From positions 1,131,001 through 1,195,000 of the forward strand of contig OX031058.1 of assembly GCA_943736015.1 (NCBI GenBank): a stretch of DNA of 64,000 nucleotides, given 5' to 3'. Origin of the DNA: Tridacna crocea (taxonomy: Eukaryota > Mollusca > Bivalvia > Cardiida > Cardiidae). The position numbers and the translations under genes are program-made. Below are positions 10,478 to 21,136 of this stretch, in pieces (positions within the stretch are counted from its first letter, which is position 1; each line of letters starts with the position of its first letter). Under the pieces are notes generated by a model that saw nothing but the letters and a program-made list of their open reading frames with translations, did no database searches and was not told the DNA's origin.

Positions 10478-10726
10478 GGCTTGACTCCCCAGCACCTCAT
10501 CATAGCCGGGTTTTCCCCGATGACTAATGGTGGTCATTGCGACAAGATTCATTCCTCTCCCACCGATAGTCATTGTTTCAACGGTAAATATTCGGGAAAG
10601 TATCCATTGGATTTGGAAGAAAATTGCACAAAGGAACCCATAAAAAACTCCTGGAAAGCATGGATTGGTGCACTGGCCGTCGCAATATTAGCTGAGATGA
10701 TGTTAAAAACGGCTTTAAATACTAAT
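10478..10726 (+). mobile_element. SINE type S2, headless and diverged
   Basis: TGATGGTCATTGCGACA-like, ATTCATTCCTCTCCC, CTCCTGGAAAGCATGGATTG, GGTGCACTGG and AAACGGCTTTAAATACT match the S2 body and tail. The tRNA-like head is not recognisable. Confidence 0.65.
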
Positions 10727-10828
10727 GAACCAACCAACCAACCGACCGACCGACCGACTGACCGACGAACGAACGAACGATCGAGCTAACGAACAATAAA
10801 CAGACAAACAAATAAACAAACAAACAGC
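10727..10828 (+). repeat. Tetranucleotide microsatellite AACC/GACC/GAAC/AAAC
   Basis: Successive (AACC)n, (GACC)n, (GAAC)n and (AAAC)n tracts directly after the S2 SINE tail, consistent with growth from a SINE 3' end. Confidence 0.85.
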
Positions 10829-11125
10829 TTATAAGACAGTTTAAATACTGTAGGAAATACTTCAAAAGGGGAAATTATGACCAGATATCTATCGAAACCT
10901 CTTTAGGTCTACAGCCTCATTCATGCCACCCTTAAATGCGATTTTACTTGAAGGAGAGAGAAAATTCATTTCTTTCTCATTTAGTTTTTATTGCGAGCAC
11001 TAAACACGTTCCGGGCTATAACGAGCATATTATTTCGCCATTGTAACTTTAGACCAGATTACAGATTAAAACTTTCTTTATTGTTTTAAACCACTTCACC
11101 CCGAAAGGCGACAACACAGGCTTTT
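10829..11125. other. No gene seen
   Basis: Plain AT-rich sequence. Confidence 0.45.
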
Positions 11126-11209
11126 GCGGACAATATAGTTTAAGATCAGACTGAAAAGAACAATATAGTTTAAGAACGTGCAATCTGATCTTAGATCTAT
11201 ATCGTCCGC
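11126..11209 (+). mobile_element. Family B hairpin with internal duplication
   Basis: Arms GCGGACAATATAGTTTAAGA and mirrored GATCTATATCGTCCGC. A second AACAATATAGTTTAAGA is duplicated into the centre at 11159-11175, breaking the palindrome. Confidence 0.6.
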
Positions 11210-11805
11210 GTTTTGCTTAAAATCTTTTTGAATTTCAGTAGGTTCTTACCAATCTCCGAGCAGAGTTGTCGTTCGTTACTCTCATCATACATCTATGCAA
11301 TAGGCTAAATCACAAGAATCTTGTCAAATCAAGGAAAACATGTTTTGTCACTGTTTATCTATTTCATTTGTAACATAATAAAGTAGACGAAGGAAACATT
11401 GTTCTGGATACATTATAGGTGCATTCAAACTGATGAATTTACCTGTATACAATGGAACTATTTTTTTCAAGCTTCTTTACTGATCATAATCTTACGCCAA
11501 TTTTAACAAAAATGGCTACGCCCATGAATGGTGACAACAGTTTTGATACACCGATGGATCTAAGTTTGTAGGATTAAAAAACAAAAAAATCCCTCTTTTT
11601 CACATTTACTACCACTAAGTCTGATTGGCTTATGCTGTTTGAACAACACACAAAACAATCGATATTGGTCTTTCTTTCACCGGCGTTTGTGTCGCCATTT
11701 TGAGTTATAGTCATGTGACAAAAATATCACTTGTAGATACTACAGATGTGAATGGGAATGATCCGTAGTGCAAGAGAGTGGGTTCTTACTTTTAGTTTAA
11801 ACTCG
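11210..11805. other. No gene seen
   Basis: No coding region or shared repeat recognised. Confidence 0.45.
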
Positions 11806-12133
11806 TTATCTGCGCATGTCATATTCATCGAATATATTCGATCTATCTGCTTTGACGCATCACCCGTCTCAAATAAACCGGGGGAAAAATAGGGCTTATG
11901 CCGAAGCTATTACTCAAGCCTGTATGTTGCTGTTTTGATGAATGGTCGGTATATCTGTAACTCGATAACTAATCATAGCTGAATGAATCGCACAAGGTAG
12001 TGTTTCAGTGAGTAAACGTCTGTTATGAAATTCAGAGTGACGGGTTTCGTTTTGAATAGTAGTCCGGTTCTGTACATCGGTTATCCAAATCGGCTAGATG
12101 TATACTTGAAGAATGCCATATAGCGGAAAATAA
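11806..12133 (-). mobile_element. Family L element
   Basis: Landmarks: GCGCATGTCATATTC at one end, TAGCTGAATGAATCGCAC, GAGTAAACG, GTAGTCCGGTTCTGTAC, AGAATGCCATATAGCGG. The same order is seen in six other copies in the window. Confidence 0.75.
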
Positions 12134-12138
12134 GGAGT

Positions 12139-12323
12139 TTAACCCATTACCATACAATCCTTATTTGACCCTGAGAAAGAAGCACATAGAAAACATTGTG
12201 GGAAAAAGAGAAAATGCTGGTAACCAGAAAACAAATTTCAAATTTTCAGTCACTTTTATTTTGTCGTCTGCCAATGCTTTCGATTTAGACAAGCCTAAAA
12301 TATTGTCGTTTGGTAATAAGTAA
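12139..12323 (+). mobile_element. Family A with the right hairpin arm deleted
   Basis: Left TTAACCCATTACC intact and left arm complete to CTGGTAACCAG, then it jumps straight to AAAACAAATTTCAAATTTTC. The palindrome has lost one arm. Confidence 0.8.
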
Positions 12324-12399
12324 AACCTAGTTACTTTTACATCGATTATAGTTCTTACATTATTTATTCATCAATTACGATAATTGCTTCCTGGATATG

Positions 12400-12535
12400 A
12401 TAACGAGTACTCGCGCCGTGATGTCGATGGTTCGAGGGGTGAATCCCGCTCATTAAGAGATTCAAACTCATGACCTTTAGTTTGAGAGGCTAGCGGTCTA
12501 GTCATCACAGCTCGACCCTTTCCACAATTATATCT
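12400..12535 (-). mobile_element. tRNA-like repeat, type S4
   Basis: GTACTCGCGCCG and, on the minus strand, GTCATGAGTTTGAATCTCTT (B-box-like). Partner of 5560-5672. Confidence 0.5.
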
Positions 12536-12735
12536 AACCTCGTACGCACCAAAGATCCAATTTGAACCACCGTCAGTCACGTGATCGTAACTTGGGCAGG
12601 TCTTGAATGCCGATGTCTGGTAAAAAAGAAATAATTGAAATAGAGGAATAGTTATCCTTCCAATTAGTCCAATGTATACAACACCTGATAGTCTGGTTAA
12701 TCGAATAAAAACATTTTAGTCATGATCCTTAGAAA

Positions 12736-12840
12736 GGGGGCTTAGAGCATCTGCAAAAAGTATCGACCCATGTCAGTCTGCGCAGTCCGCGCAGAATGAC
12801 ATGGGCCGAAACTGTTTGCTATCTTTAAATTTTCTGCGTG
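12736..12840 (+). mobile_element. Family D hairpin element
   Basis: GGGGGCTTAGAGCATCTGCA, then hairpin CCATGTCAGTCTGCGCAGTC mirrored to GACATGGGCC (12768-12808). The matching far end GCCCCCTTTTCACAGAGCAT lies at 13283-13302, so the element may span to there with a family G insertion. Confidence 0.7.
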
Positions 12841-13002
12841 TTCAAGAACCATTCTACCACTAGATCGACTATTTGATAGACTACAGGCCTTTGAATTTCG
12901 ATTGATCCATTACAGAATAATAAAATTTTCCTTGGTCGATCATTGAACACATATAAAAGTATAAAGGTGCATCGCCAGTATGTATTACGGAATTGTGAAT
13001 TT

Positions 13003-13120
13003 AACACCGTTACTATAAATAGCACAGTGGCAACTGCCTCTTTGCTGTATATTATAAGAAAACTTGTCTTTTTATATAAAATAGAGGGTTCACCAATGTG
13101 CTATTTATAGTAATGGTGTC
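13003..13120. mobile_element. Family G inverted-repeat element
   Basis: Arms ACACCGTTACTATAAATAGC at 13004 and the mirror GCTATTTATAGTAATGGTGT ending 13119, with a ~60-bp spacer. A one-arm relative is at 52360-52385. Confidence 0.75.
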
Positions 13121-13312
13121 CGATAATAAAAAATTCTTTAATCCCGTGATAGACCGATGAACGATTCTTTAATGCCGTGATAGACCAATGGAATTTCAGA
13201 GGCCATTTGATAGACTAAGATGATTTTATGAATCCAAAATAATGTGATGACCTGATTGTATCATACACACGGAAATGAAATAAGCCCCCTTTTCACAGAG
13301 CATGGCTCAAAT

Positions 13313-13563
13313 CTAATTCCTCTCACGTGTCAAAAACCAATAGTTCCTAAGCATCCCGACCCACAACCTCCCAACCACACATCCACAAAACCTATTTGGT
13401 TTAACCTTTACACGCTATCTCTTTATATTAAAACAACATTGGTTAACAGTTTACATAGAGTACTCGTATTTCGTTCACCATTATCCTGTTTAGTAAGCCA
13501 AGCCGATAACAATATACCAGAACATGCTTTATTAAAATTATCATTTGGTAAAGAATTTAATTA
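13313..13563. other. No gene seen
   Basis: An open frame here (LIPLTCQKPIVPKHPDPQPP) has no recognisable domain and runs into the next family B hairpin. Confidence 0.5.
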
Positions 13564-13640
13564 TCGGAAGTGTAGATTCAAGATCAGACTGCACTTTCTG
13601 TGCAGTCTGATCTTGATCAATACTGTCCGCTAAAGGCCAG
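13564..13640 (+). mobile_element. Family B hairpin
   Basis: The hairpin is 13564-13629 (left outer arm shortened), followed by AAAGGCCAGTCAAGTCAACC. The left flank (GGTAAAGAATTTAATTATCGG) still hints at a TTAA junction. Confidence 0.75.
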
Positions 13641-14144
13641 TCAAGTCAACCTTAGTAACCTAAAGGTTAAAATCAAAGCGCCTTACTGCCTTCGAATTAG
13701 GTTGTTAGGCACCGATAGATTATTTACAATTTGAGTTCTGCACGTGTTTATATTTATACTGTCTCGAAAAAACGCTTTCGATCGATTTCAGATTTCTGAA
13801 GTTCATAATATAGATTAATATAAATGCAGTCATTCTAAATTCTAACAGAAATACTCATTTCGATTTTTATTACATTTTAGGGAATAGGAGAGTGACTACA
13901 ATATGAGTGGAGGAACCTGGGAGCCAGATGAGTAAAGGGAGATAATTCAACCCAACACACAGTGCCATAAATTTTCATTTTGAAGTGACACAAATAGACC
14001 CCTTCGCTAATTAGACCATACGGATAAACCCATGTATCATTGGATGTACAAGTAATTACGTCGTGGACCATATCTGTAGACGAACGAAGCCTACTAAACA
14101 AGACTAATCTGTGCCATCATTTACCAGGCTTTTATTTGATCTAG
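13641..14144. other. Upstream flank of the GPCR exon
   Basis: No repeat recognised. The pyrimidine tract CTTTTATTTGATCTAG ending at 14144 could be the acceptor of an upstream (5' UTR) intron. No TATA-box promoter can be called. Confidence 0.4.
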
Positions 14145-14173
14145 GTCGGGAGAATCGAATTTACTTTTGAAAT

Positions 14174-14628
14174 ATGGAAGTGCACTTTCCACAAATTGGA
14201 AATGGAACGTTCCTGTTTAAGAATGACAGTAATTTTTCGCTATTTGATAGTGACAATAGTGAAGTTGATATATGTTTTAGGTTAATTGACGAACATAAAG
14301 ATTTCACACAACTTGTTTCCGTGACAGCAACAATCATCGTGGCGTATATCCTAGTCATGATTCTAGCCATATTAGGAAATGTTCTAGTTATATGGACCGT
14401 GTGGAAGAACAACCATATGCATACAGTGACCAATTATTATATTGTGAATTTGGCAGTCTCTGATATGTTGGTTGCCTGTCTTGTTATGCCATTAAAACTG
14501 TTGGAATATACGGCTGACTGTAAGTGGCAAGTGTTTCGTAGTAACGGGTTGTGCTCTGTGGTAACCTATCTCCTGCCGATCTTCGTGTTTGCGAGCGTCT
14601 TGACATTGGTGGCAATTTCGATAGAAAG
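14174..14628 (+). CDS. 5' coding exon of a class A (rhodopsin-like) peptide-type GPCR, TM1-TM3
   Basis: The first exon encodes about 151 residues of a plasma-membrane G-protein-coupled receptor. Seen: an extracellular N-terminus with N-glycosylation sequons at N10, N17 and N20; TM1 about 50-75 with GN (N69, position 1.50); intracellular loop 1 with HTVTNYYIVN; TM2 with LAVSD (D97, 2.50); conserved C127 at the top of TM3; TM3 ending ISIER, the start of the E/DRY motif. The frame runs into AG|GTAAAA at 14628/14629, a good splice donor that splits the Arg codon (phase 2). The ATG has A at -3 and G at +4, and a possible acceptor (pyrimidine run then CTAG) ends at 14144. Known: TVTNYxIVNLAxxD is typical of neuropeptide receptors (orexin/allatotropin, CCK, QRFP-like). 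Ligand class is not resolved. TM4-TM7 were not found in the window. Sure of class A GPCR, unsure of subfamily. Confidence 0.88.
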
Positions 14629-14640
14629 GTAAAAAAAAAT
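14629..14640 (+). promoter_or_regulatory. Splice donor ending the GPCR exon
   Basis: AAG|GTAAAAAAA directly follows the ISIER codons. Reading through gives a stop at 14630-14632, so splicing here is needed for the receptor to continue. Introns at the D/ERY position are common in peptide GPCR genes. Confidence 0.75.
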
Positions 14641-14653
14641 CCAATTATATTTC

Positions 14654-14908
14654 GCCATGCTCTGGCAAAAGGGGGCTTAATGCATCTCCGTTATACATGA
14701 TACAAGGCCAAGTCATCACGTGACCATGGATCCGTAGGAACAACCTTTTTAAATGACCGACTCAGTCGTGAGGCTGATTGGTTCATTAAAATGCAGGATT
14801 TTGGCCAATAGCGAAAAGTATCGACTCAGGTCAGCCTGCGCGGACTGCGCAGGCTGATCTGGGACGATATTTTTCGTAGATGCGTTAAGACCCCTTTTCA
14901 CAGAGCAT
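14654..14908 (+). mobile_element. Family D element, complete, inside the GPCR intron
   Basis: Terminal repeats CATGCTCTGGCAAAAGGGGG and GACCCCTTTTCACAGAGCAT (about 30 bp with TTAATGCATCT / AGATGCGTTAA). The hairpin is 14823-14874 with GGTCAGCCTGCGCGGACTGC. It begins 26 bases after the splice donor. Confidence 0.85.
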
Positions 14909-14968
14909 TGGTCGTTATTATTTGTTACAGTCTTATTTGTACATGGTTTTGAAATTAGGCAATTAGTT

Positions 14969-15345
14969 TTAAGGTAGTGGACACGTACTAGAAAACAACT
15001 GTTTCCACTATGATATTATCTTAAACAGTTTGCTATCATTAAAAATGAGTATTATTGTACTACTTTAATCGCACCACTTTTTTCCTTTTTTTCCCCTTTT
15101 TTGAATGATCATTTTATATCTTATACCACTATGTTCTCATCACGAAGTGAGATAATAATTACCTCCCTTTTCTGGAAACTGACAAAAGTATCAAAAAAAA
15201 TATTTCAAAATAGACATTAAAGGAATTTCTGGTCGGTTAAAATCGTGCAAAAGTATTATATCTGTATAAATCTGTATTTATCAACTGTCAAGAAATTTGA
15301 TTCCATGTTGCACTAGAAATGTTACGGATTTACTACCAAACCCTG
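14969..15345 (-). mobile_element. Family M, reversed copy
   Basis: Terminus TTAAGGTAGTGGACACGTAC, core GAGATAATAATTACCTCCC and TCTGGTCGGTTAAAATCGTG, far end near GTTACGGATTTACTACC. The far TTAA is worn. Confidence 0.8.
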
Positions 15346-15374
15346 TACCAATCAACATTGTTTTAGATTTCACA

Positions 15375-15620
15375 ACATTAAGGACACTTGCAGACAACAA
15401 ATTAAATGTTTCTCGAATAAACGGGATTGTCTTTGAAAGGTACTAAAACATTGTGGGAAAAACAGAAAACGCAAAGATTATTGTCTTGGCCGCAGTGAGA
15501 TGACAAAAACGTTTAAACTGATGTTTGATATCAAACAAACCGGCAACCAGCATTACTTCATTTTTCACAATGTTTTCACGGATTTCTTTTTTATCTTTGG
15601 AGCCACACTGATAATCCTAT
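15375..15620 (-). mobile_element. Family A, worn, with an insert in the hairpin centre
   Basis: Left arm AAAACATTGTGGGAAAAAC (15434) and right arm TTTTTCACAATGTTTTC (15559-15577) are separated by about 85 foreign bases where CTGGTTACCAG should be. Confidence 0.65.
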
Positions 15621-15808
15621 CACTGAGTCACAGAAGATTCTCATTCTGAAATCTGCTACACAGGTTCAACAGAAATACTATATATCAAGTCCGCAATTCT
15701 GGGTGCATTTCTGATGTGTATCTTTTTACGCATGCAACGATACCTGATCCGACTGTACAGAAAAACAGGTTCTAGAAATGATCATTTGTTATGCTCCTTC
15801 CTAATGTA

Positions 15809-15838
15809 AAGGGGCGGGGGTGGGGGTGGGGGGGGGGA
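15809..15838 (+). repeat. G-rich tract, possible G-quadruplex
   Basis: GGGGCGGGGGTGGGGGTGGG continues into a G9 run, giving four or more G blocks with one-base loops. Confidence 0.8.
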
Positions 15839-16624
15839 AAGAAAGCATTACAAAATATTATTAATAACTGATAAAAAGAAAATAACCGAGCCACATGTGC
15901 AGATTTACGAGATATGTCGGAAAGAGCCGAACATGGATACGAAAATAGTCCATGAACACAACGATGTTCGACAAAGCGTGCGTGTCTGAAAACGTATTCT
16001 GGCCTGTTTTACTTGCGTTGGACAGTGTGAATCCAACATCAATGTATATGTGTTCCTTACAATATACCGCTGACATATAGTCATTTTTTCATTTGATGTT
16101 GTGTCATGGAAATAGGGGACTTGATGTACATTTCCTTTTTGAACCAATATCTCTTTAACTAGATCTAAAGGACAAAATTTTTACGAACCTTCATATTTGT
16201 ATTGTTTATCAAAAGCCATAAACAAGCATTATTTGTTTGCATTTATTGAAATTCCATGTTATGAAAAAAGGGGTCTTAACGTATTTTTATGGACCAATAA
16301 TAGAAAGGTCACGTGTACATGCAAAACGCGGAACCTCTAGTATGTGTCTATAAACAAAGTTTTTTAGGGGATATCATTTCACCGAAATAACTTGTTTTCG
16401 ACTGAATGTTAACATAGTATTTACAGTTATTCCTATTTTGCCAAATTAGTCGTAAAGAGCGTTGGGTAAAATCAATGGATTGAACTAGATTCGGAATGAG
16501 CCGGCGGATCTACAATTGACTCAAAACTGAATTTTACAAGTTTTCTTCAATCTTGTATAACCGACCAAGTTTTATCTTTACTAAAGCCACTTTTTTCAAA
16601 TTCGCTAGTCTGGCAGTATTTTCA
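15839..16624. other. No gene seen
   Basis: AT-rich. GGGGTCTTAACG at 16269 resembles a family D terminus but lacks the rest. No GPCR exon found. Confidence 0.45.
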
Positions 16625-16839
16625 GCACTTTGATTTGATTTCTGGTGCGAAATCTAAAAATACAGTAAGTGGCTACGTAGACATTTAGGGGAACACCATC
16701 AAAGGAATTTTCTTTTGTAATTTTATGATTCTTAATTATTAATGACTTGTATTGTTTTTTTTTTTTTCGTATAAATTTCATTGATATACATATCTTTTCA
16801 ATTTGGTGAGATGAGAAAAATCTAATTACCCACCTTTAA
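16625..16839 (+). mobile_element. Family O, right part
   Basis: GCGAAATCTAAAAATACAGT through CAATTTGGTGAGATGAG to ACCCACCTTTAA, matching 39555-39744. The left half is absent. Confidence 0.75.
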
Positions 16840-17112
16840 TGGCATTTGAGGCCCAGTTCAGACCCACAGATGACATTCATAATGAATACTTAAAATGATA
16901 CAAGCTATTGTTGGTTGTGGTCGAGATGTTATCATAGTACCAAGTGAACACGGTTTTCAAATTAAGGAGTTCGATTGCGTTTCCCAGTTCAAGATTAACA
17001 AATGTCCTCGACATTCTGCAAGTGTTCTTCATATTGGAACTATTTCCTGTGACATTTAAAAAGTTTTCCTCCGCCATGGGTGAAACGGAAGTGCGATGTT
17101 GAATACAAATAA

Positions 17113-17394
17113 GCTATGCTCCATAAAAAACGGGGCTTAATGCATTTGCAAAAATTCTCGGCCCATGTCAGCCTGCGCAGTCCGCGCAGGCTGACCTGGG
17201 CCGAAACTTTTTGTAATATTTGAAATTTTTGTTTGTTCTGTGTGTCAAATGAACCGTTCTAACTACTGATTCAGTCCTTTTGTAGGCAAAATGGATATTG
17301 ATTTTTATGGATCCCAATGTGTAGGTGATGTCTTGTTTAATTGCGGAGATTAGTTATAACCGGTTTTTCCGGAGCATAGCTAAAATCAACTGGC
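17113..17394 (+). mobile_element. Family D element, complete
   Basis: Ends GCTATGCTCCATAAAAAACG and TTTTTCCGGAGCATAGC. The hairpin is 17159-17206 (GGCCCATGTCAGCCTGCGCA, mirrored). The body continues with TGTGTGTCAAATGAACCG. Confidence 0.8.
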
Positions 17395-17477
17395 AATGTT
17401 TTTTTTCTGAATGTCCTTGAATATTCACTCCGTTTCTTTAAAGGCACAGAAGCCGCCAGAAGTAAACAATGCTGGTG

Positions 17478-17555
17478 TTAATGCGGGTATAAAGATTTTT
17501 CACATCTCACCAAATTAAAATACACGTATATAATTATATATCACTTAAATCAATT

Positions 17556-17586
<31 letters not shown>

Positions 17587-17988
17587 TTAATAATTAAAAC
17601 TTTTTTGTGGTGTTCATTTAAAAGGCTAAAAGGTATTTTTTGATTTCGGACAAGAAATGAAAAAAAAACATTGTGGAATTGTCAAGTGACTGGCACGTGA
17701 CTAATGAAGCTTCAATTCCTACACATAACAAACATGTAATTATTTTCCATAATGTCTTCTTCGGACGCTATGTTTGAAGCTTCGTCTGTGTATTTCCGGT
17801 ATGTAAATGAACGAATTGCTTATGTCAAAATAGACCGTGTTTCCAGCCGACGTCGACCTAGGCCTGGTTTTTGACTACTAGGGCTCTATGTATGAAAAGT
17901 AAAGGGCTTTGGGAGTATAAGGATGATTTTTTTTCGTACTTTTTGTAAAATTTTCGTCCCAAAATCTGTTCAAGGGCCACCTTTGAGA
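17478..17988 (-). mobile_element. Family O, reversed, flanked by a direct duplication
   Basis: TTAATGCGGGTATAAAGATT at one end and TTCAAGGGCCACCTTTGA at the other, body colinear with 39197-39744. A poly-A run lies at 17555-17577. The flanks 17366-17477 and 17991-18112 are themselves similar (CGTTTCTTTAAAGGCACAG in both). Confidence 0.75.
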
Positions 17989-18177
17989 CCAATTTTGCCG
18001 GAAAATAGCTAGAATTAACTGAACTGGTCCTGTTTCCAATGCCTCGGAATATGCATGTCGTTTCTTTAAAGGCACAGTAGTGGCCAAAAAATAAACAATG
18101 CGGATGTTAAAATAAATTTGAATTTAAATCATAACATTTAAAAACATTCAAATTGTTAGGAGGATGACAATCTGCTA

Positions 18178-18339
18178 TTGTGCGGTCGGTATAACTGTTA
18201 GTCGCTAGCAGACAAAAAAATGAATTTTAAAATAACGTGAAAATATTAACAAAATATAAAGCCACTTAGTAACTTTTTTTATCACTTTTCAAAATTCATT
18301 TTTCTGTCAGCCACTAACATTTCGACCGACCGTACAACG
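18178..18339. repeat. Long inverted repeat
   Basis: TTGTGCGGTCGGTATAACTG with CAAAAAAATGAATTTTAAAA pairs with TTTTCAAAATTCATTTTTCT and CGACCGACCGTACAACG. Arms about 60 bp, loop about 45 bp. Confidence 0.7.
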
Positions 18340-18518
18340 TTTTCACATAATATATATGTGACCTATCACGCAAACAGGGACCATCTGGGAATTCTGTCCA
18401 TCAGTTGGATGAAAACAGATCAACAATAGTGCAGGTCAGTTTAAGCTGATAATTCAAGAATGATTGTATAAAAAGGTACAATGAACACTTTACATACAGA
18501 AAATGTCATTAAAGCGAA

Positions 18519-18605
18519 ACGTGCCAACCCTGGTCAGACTGCGCAATTTGCGCAGTCTGACCAGGGTTGACACTTTTCGCAGTTCTCAGAAGGTCCCTTT
18601 TTGCT
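18519..18605. mobile_element. Family C/D-like hairpin
   Basis: The stem 18519-18582, GTGCCAACCCTGGTCAGACT with a mirrored arm around GCGCAATTTGCGC. Right flank AGAAGGTCCCTTTTTGC is a worn family C terminus. Confidence 0.75.
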
Positions 18606-18924
18606 TGACGGGTCACACATTTCCCAATCAGTGCTTGATCTATTCAGTTTATCCTGAATATGAGAAAATGGTTTAAAAGTCGATTACTGCAGTCTTGACA
18701 GAAGGCGTAATGAATTAAATAAACTTGCCCGTATTCTCGAAAATTAAATCAAATTGAAAAGAAGTGTGCAGAAACTAATCAGACCATTCGTCATTGTGGA
18801 TTTGAAATGTACAGAACCGCTTCATCTTCTTTTGTTTTAGAATACAATTTATTCTCCGTTGAAGTTAACGGCCTGTAGAAGGCATTTTAAGCTCGGCTGT
18901 TTTCACAGAGTTATTGATTGTATG

Positions 18925-19217
18925 GGGATTAACGCGGTTTTCAACTTTATTTCAGTCATATCGCAGCGGCCAATGTACGTATAGATCTAAGTTTTCCTTG
19001 AGTCTATTATACCAGTACTCCGCACAGTTTTCTTTCGAAACCACTGGCTGTTTTTCTCACATTACAATCGTCGAAACAATCCTCAGCGGCGAGAGGAATG
19101 AATCCAGTCGCAATGACTATCACCAGTCCTCGGAAAGAAATTGGCCGAGCCAGGGATTGAAGTCACGGCCTCTTGTTCTCAAGGCCTGACCGCCACCGAC
19201 TGAGCTACCGGGGCTCG
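18925..19217 (-). mobile_element. SINE type S2, full head
   Basis: On the minus strand GAGCCCCGGTAGCTCAGTCG (A box) and GTGACTTCAATCCCTGGCTC (B-box region) lead into TTGGCCAATTTCTTTCCGAG-like, a GGACTGGTGATAGTCATTGC body and a tail ending AACCGCGTTAATC. Confidence 0.85.
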
Positions 19218-19225
19218 GCACTGTG

Positions 19226-19454
19226 TTAACCCATTACCACACAATCCCTAATTTTGACGCCCCTGAGAAAGAAGCCTTTTGAAAACACTGTGGTAAAAGG
19301 AGAAAATGCTGGTAACCAGCATTTTCTCCTTTTCCCACAGTGTTTTCTACCCTTCCCAGAAGAAATTTCAATTTTTCAGTCACCTTTATTTTGTCGTCTG
19401 CATTTGCTTTCAATTTGGACCAGTGTTAAATTTTCTTGTGTGGTACTGTGTTAA
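19226..19454 (+). mobile_element. Family A, complete
   Basis: TTAACCCATTACCACACAAT to TGTGGTACTGTGTTAA. In the hairpin (19281-19348) both arms carry the same T-to-C / A-to-G change (CACTGTGG and CCACAGTG). It sits 9 bases from the S2 SINE head. Confidence 0.9.
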
Positions 19455-19574
19455 GGAGAACATTGTGGTATATTGTAATAGAGCTGGCGTTGTCGTCTGC
19501 GTCGCCATAAGAAATCTTTGACATTTTATAATAATATATCTGCAGTTACTTGCAGATATAGAGGATATTTGTTT

Positions 19575-19755
19575 TTATGGTGAAAGATCGAAATTTATTT
19601 CATGGAGTGAACATCATCGGTAATATCGGTAATGATATTCACTCGATGAAAATGCCACCCAATGATGTTCAGTCGATGAAATAAACTTCGATCTTTCAAA
19701 AAAAAAAATATTTATATCTATTACCCCTCCCGGTGGCGTATCCCTCCGCATAGCA
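19575..19755. mobile_element. Family H palindromic end
   Basis: GTGAAAGATCGAAATTTATT and AATAAACTTCGATCTTTC flank a centre with GAACATCATCGGTAATAT, followed by CCCGGTGGCGTATCCCTCCG. Confidence 0.75.
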
Positions 19756-19779
19756 CTGCATTACAATAATAGGTCAAAA

Positions 19780-20232
19780 TAAAAATCCAAGTAATGAGGA
19801 CCATTCTTCAGTTATTTCCCTTGATTCTTCTCCGGCACTGCATTGGCCCTGAAAAGGGAATTACTTGGATTTTATCCTTGATTTTCCTGCACTGAACAGC
19901 TTTTTTCCCGAGACAATGTTTAAAGTCAATCTTGTCAGACTGTTTTACAAATCGATATATACAAAGTTCCTGGTGATTAAGGACAGAATTTTATTTGAGT
20001 TACAACTGGACCTTAAACATACATCATAAATTATTGCTATAATTATTGCAACATCCCCAAGGGACCAAGGATAAAAACAAAGGAATACAGGTGAAAGGAC
20101 CATCGTGTTATTTGGCAAGGGAGATAATTTAATTGACAGGAATGGCCTCCATTTCCAAAAAATGACCAATGTAGTACTAGAGAAGAATCAAGAGAAATAG
20201 CTGAAGAATGGCCCTCATTCCATGTATTTTTC
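19780..20232. mobile_element. Family Q element with ~43-bp terminal inverted repeats
   Basis: The arm 19792-19834 (AATGAGGACCATTCTTCAGT, TTGATTCTTCTCC) pairs with 20180-20222 (AGAAGAATCAAGAGAAATAG, GAAGAATGGCCCTCATT). About 345 bases lie between, without a gene. Single copy in this window. Confidence 0.7.
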
Positions 20233-20292
20233 TATCCGTTATGTCTGCAAAAGGTCAGTAACTCGTGCTTGGCAGCCTAAGGGTTTATAAAT
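20233..20292 (+). mobile_element. Family B right-end remnant
   Basis: TATGTCTGCAAAAGGTCAGT and GCTTGGCAGCCTAAGGG match the region right of the B hairpin. The hairpin itself is gone. Confidence 0.55.
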
Positions 20293-20379
20293 TTGACCAC
20301 AGTTAAGAAGAAATGATCAATAAGGGTGAAAATCAACTCTTTTTACAAGACAAAGTTCTGTCCTACTTGAAAAGTTATG

Positions 20380-20590
20380 TCTTTTCCAAACAACAAAATT
20401 TTAGATTGGTCCAAATTCAAAGCACTTGCAGTGGACAAAATAAACGATACTCAGAAATGGAAATTTGTTTACGGCATGGTAGAAAACCTTGTGAGAAAAA
20501 GATAAAATGCTGGCTACCAGCATTTTCTCCTTTTCCCACATTGTTTTCAGAAGGCTTCTTTTCCAGGGTCGTGAAAACTAGGATTAATAT
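20380..20590 (-). mobile_element. Family A, termini worn
   Basis: The hairpin is 20482-20549 with the centre GCTGGCTACCAGC. Outer blocks CAAAATTTTAGATTGGTCCA and CCAGGGTCGTGAAAACTAGG are recognisable. Confidence 0.8.
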
Positions 20591-21136
20591 CGATCTTTTG
20601 CGGATGCAAGGGAGAGGAAAAATGTGCTTCAATAAGGAACATCTTTGTTACTGCATTTTGAAATGGAATTCACACCACGCCAATTAGTTAGAATTCTGAA
20701 ATACGACGTTTTTTTGTCACGTGCATTTCCTTCCGAAGCGATATGCCTGCTAACATCAATCATAATCAATTATCCCACACGCGGGACGACTTTGTAAGAT
20801 TTCATTGGCCGAAATTCCTCAGGCACTATATGAGCCTTAATTTTCCAGTGATGGTTTAGATTTAGATTTCGGTTTCCTTCTACAGTTTTCTTACGGCACC
20901 CAACTAAAGGAAAAAGCCATAGAGTTGCCCTAAAAATGGCTGAGTTTACTGACATAGCCGAGCCAGAAAACACGACTGGTCACGTATGGGACTTGTTTCA
21001 GTCTCTATAGCTTTGCATTTTTTTCCGATGATCTATTACAATTACGATGTGTGCACTGGCCCCTGCGATATAAATGGAATAACCTTGGAAACGGCATTAT
21101 CGTGACACCATTATCGTGAACATAAGCAAATTATTC
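20591..21136. other. No gene seen
   Basis: No shared repeat recognised. Confidence 0.45.

Noticed and set aside
10481-10789. 102-codon open frame
   Set aside because: It is the body of an S2 SINE followed by an AACC/GACC microsatellite (the NEPTNQPTDRPTDR tail).
13256-13633. 125-codon open frame as a gene
   Set aside because: Its 3' third is the family B hairpin and no domain or splice structure is visible.
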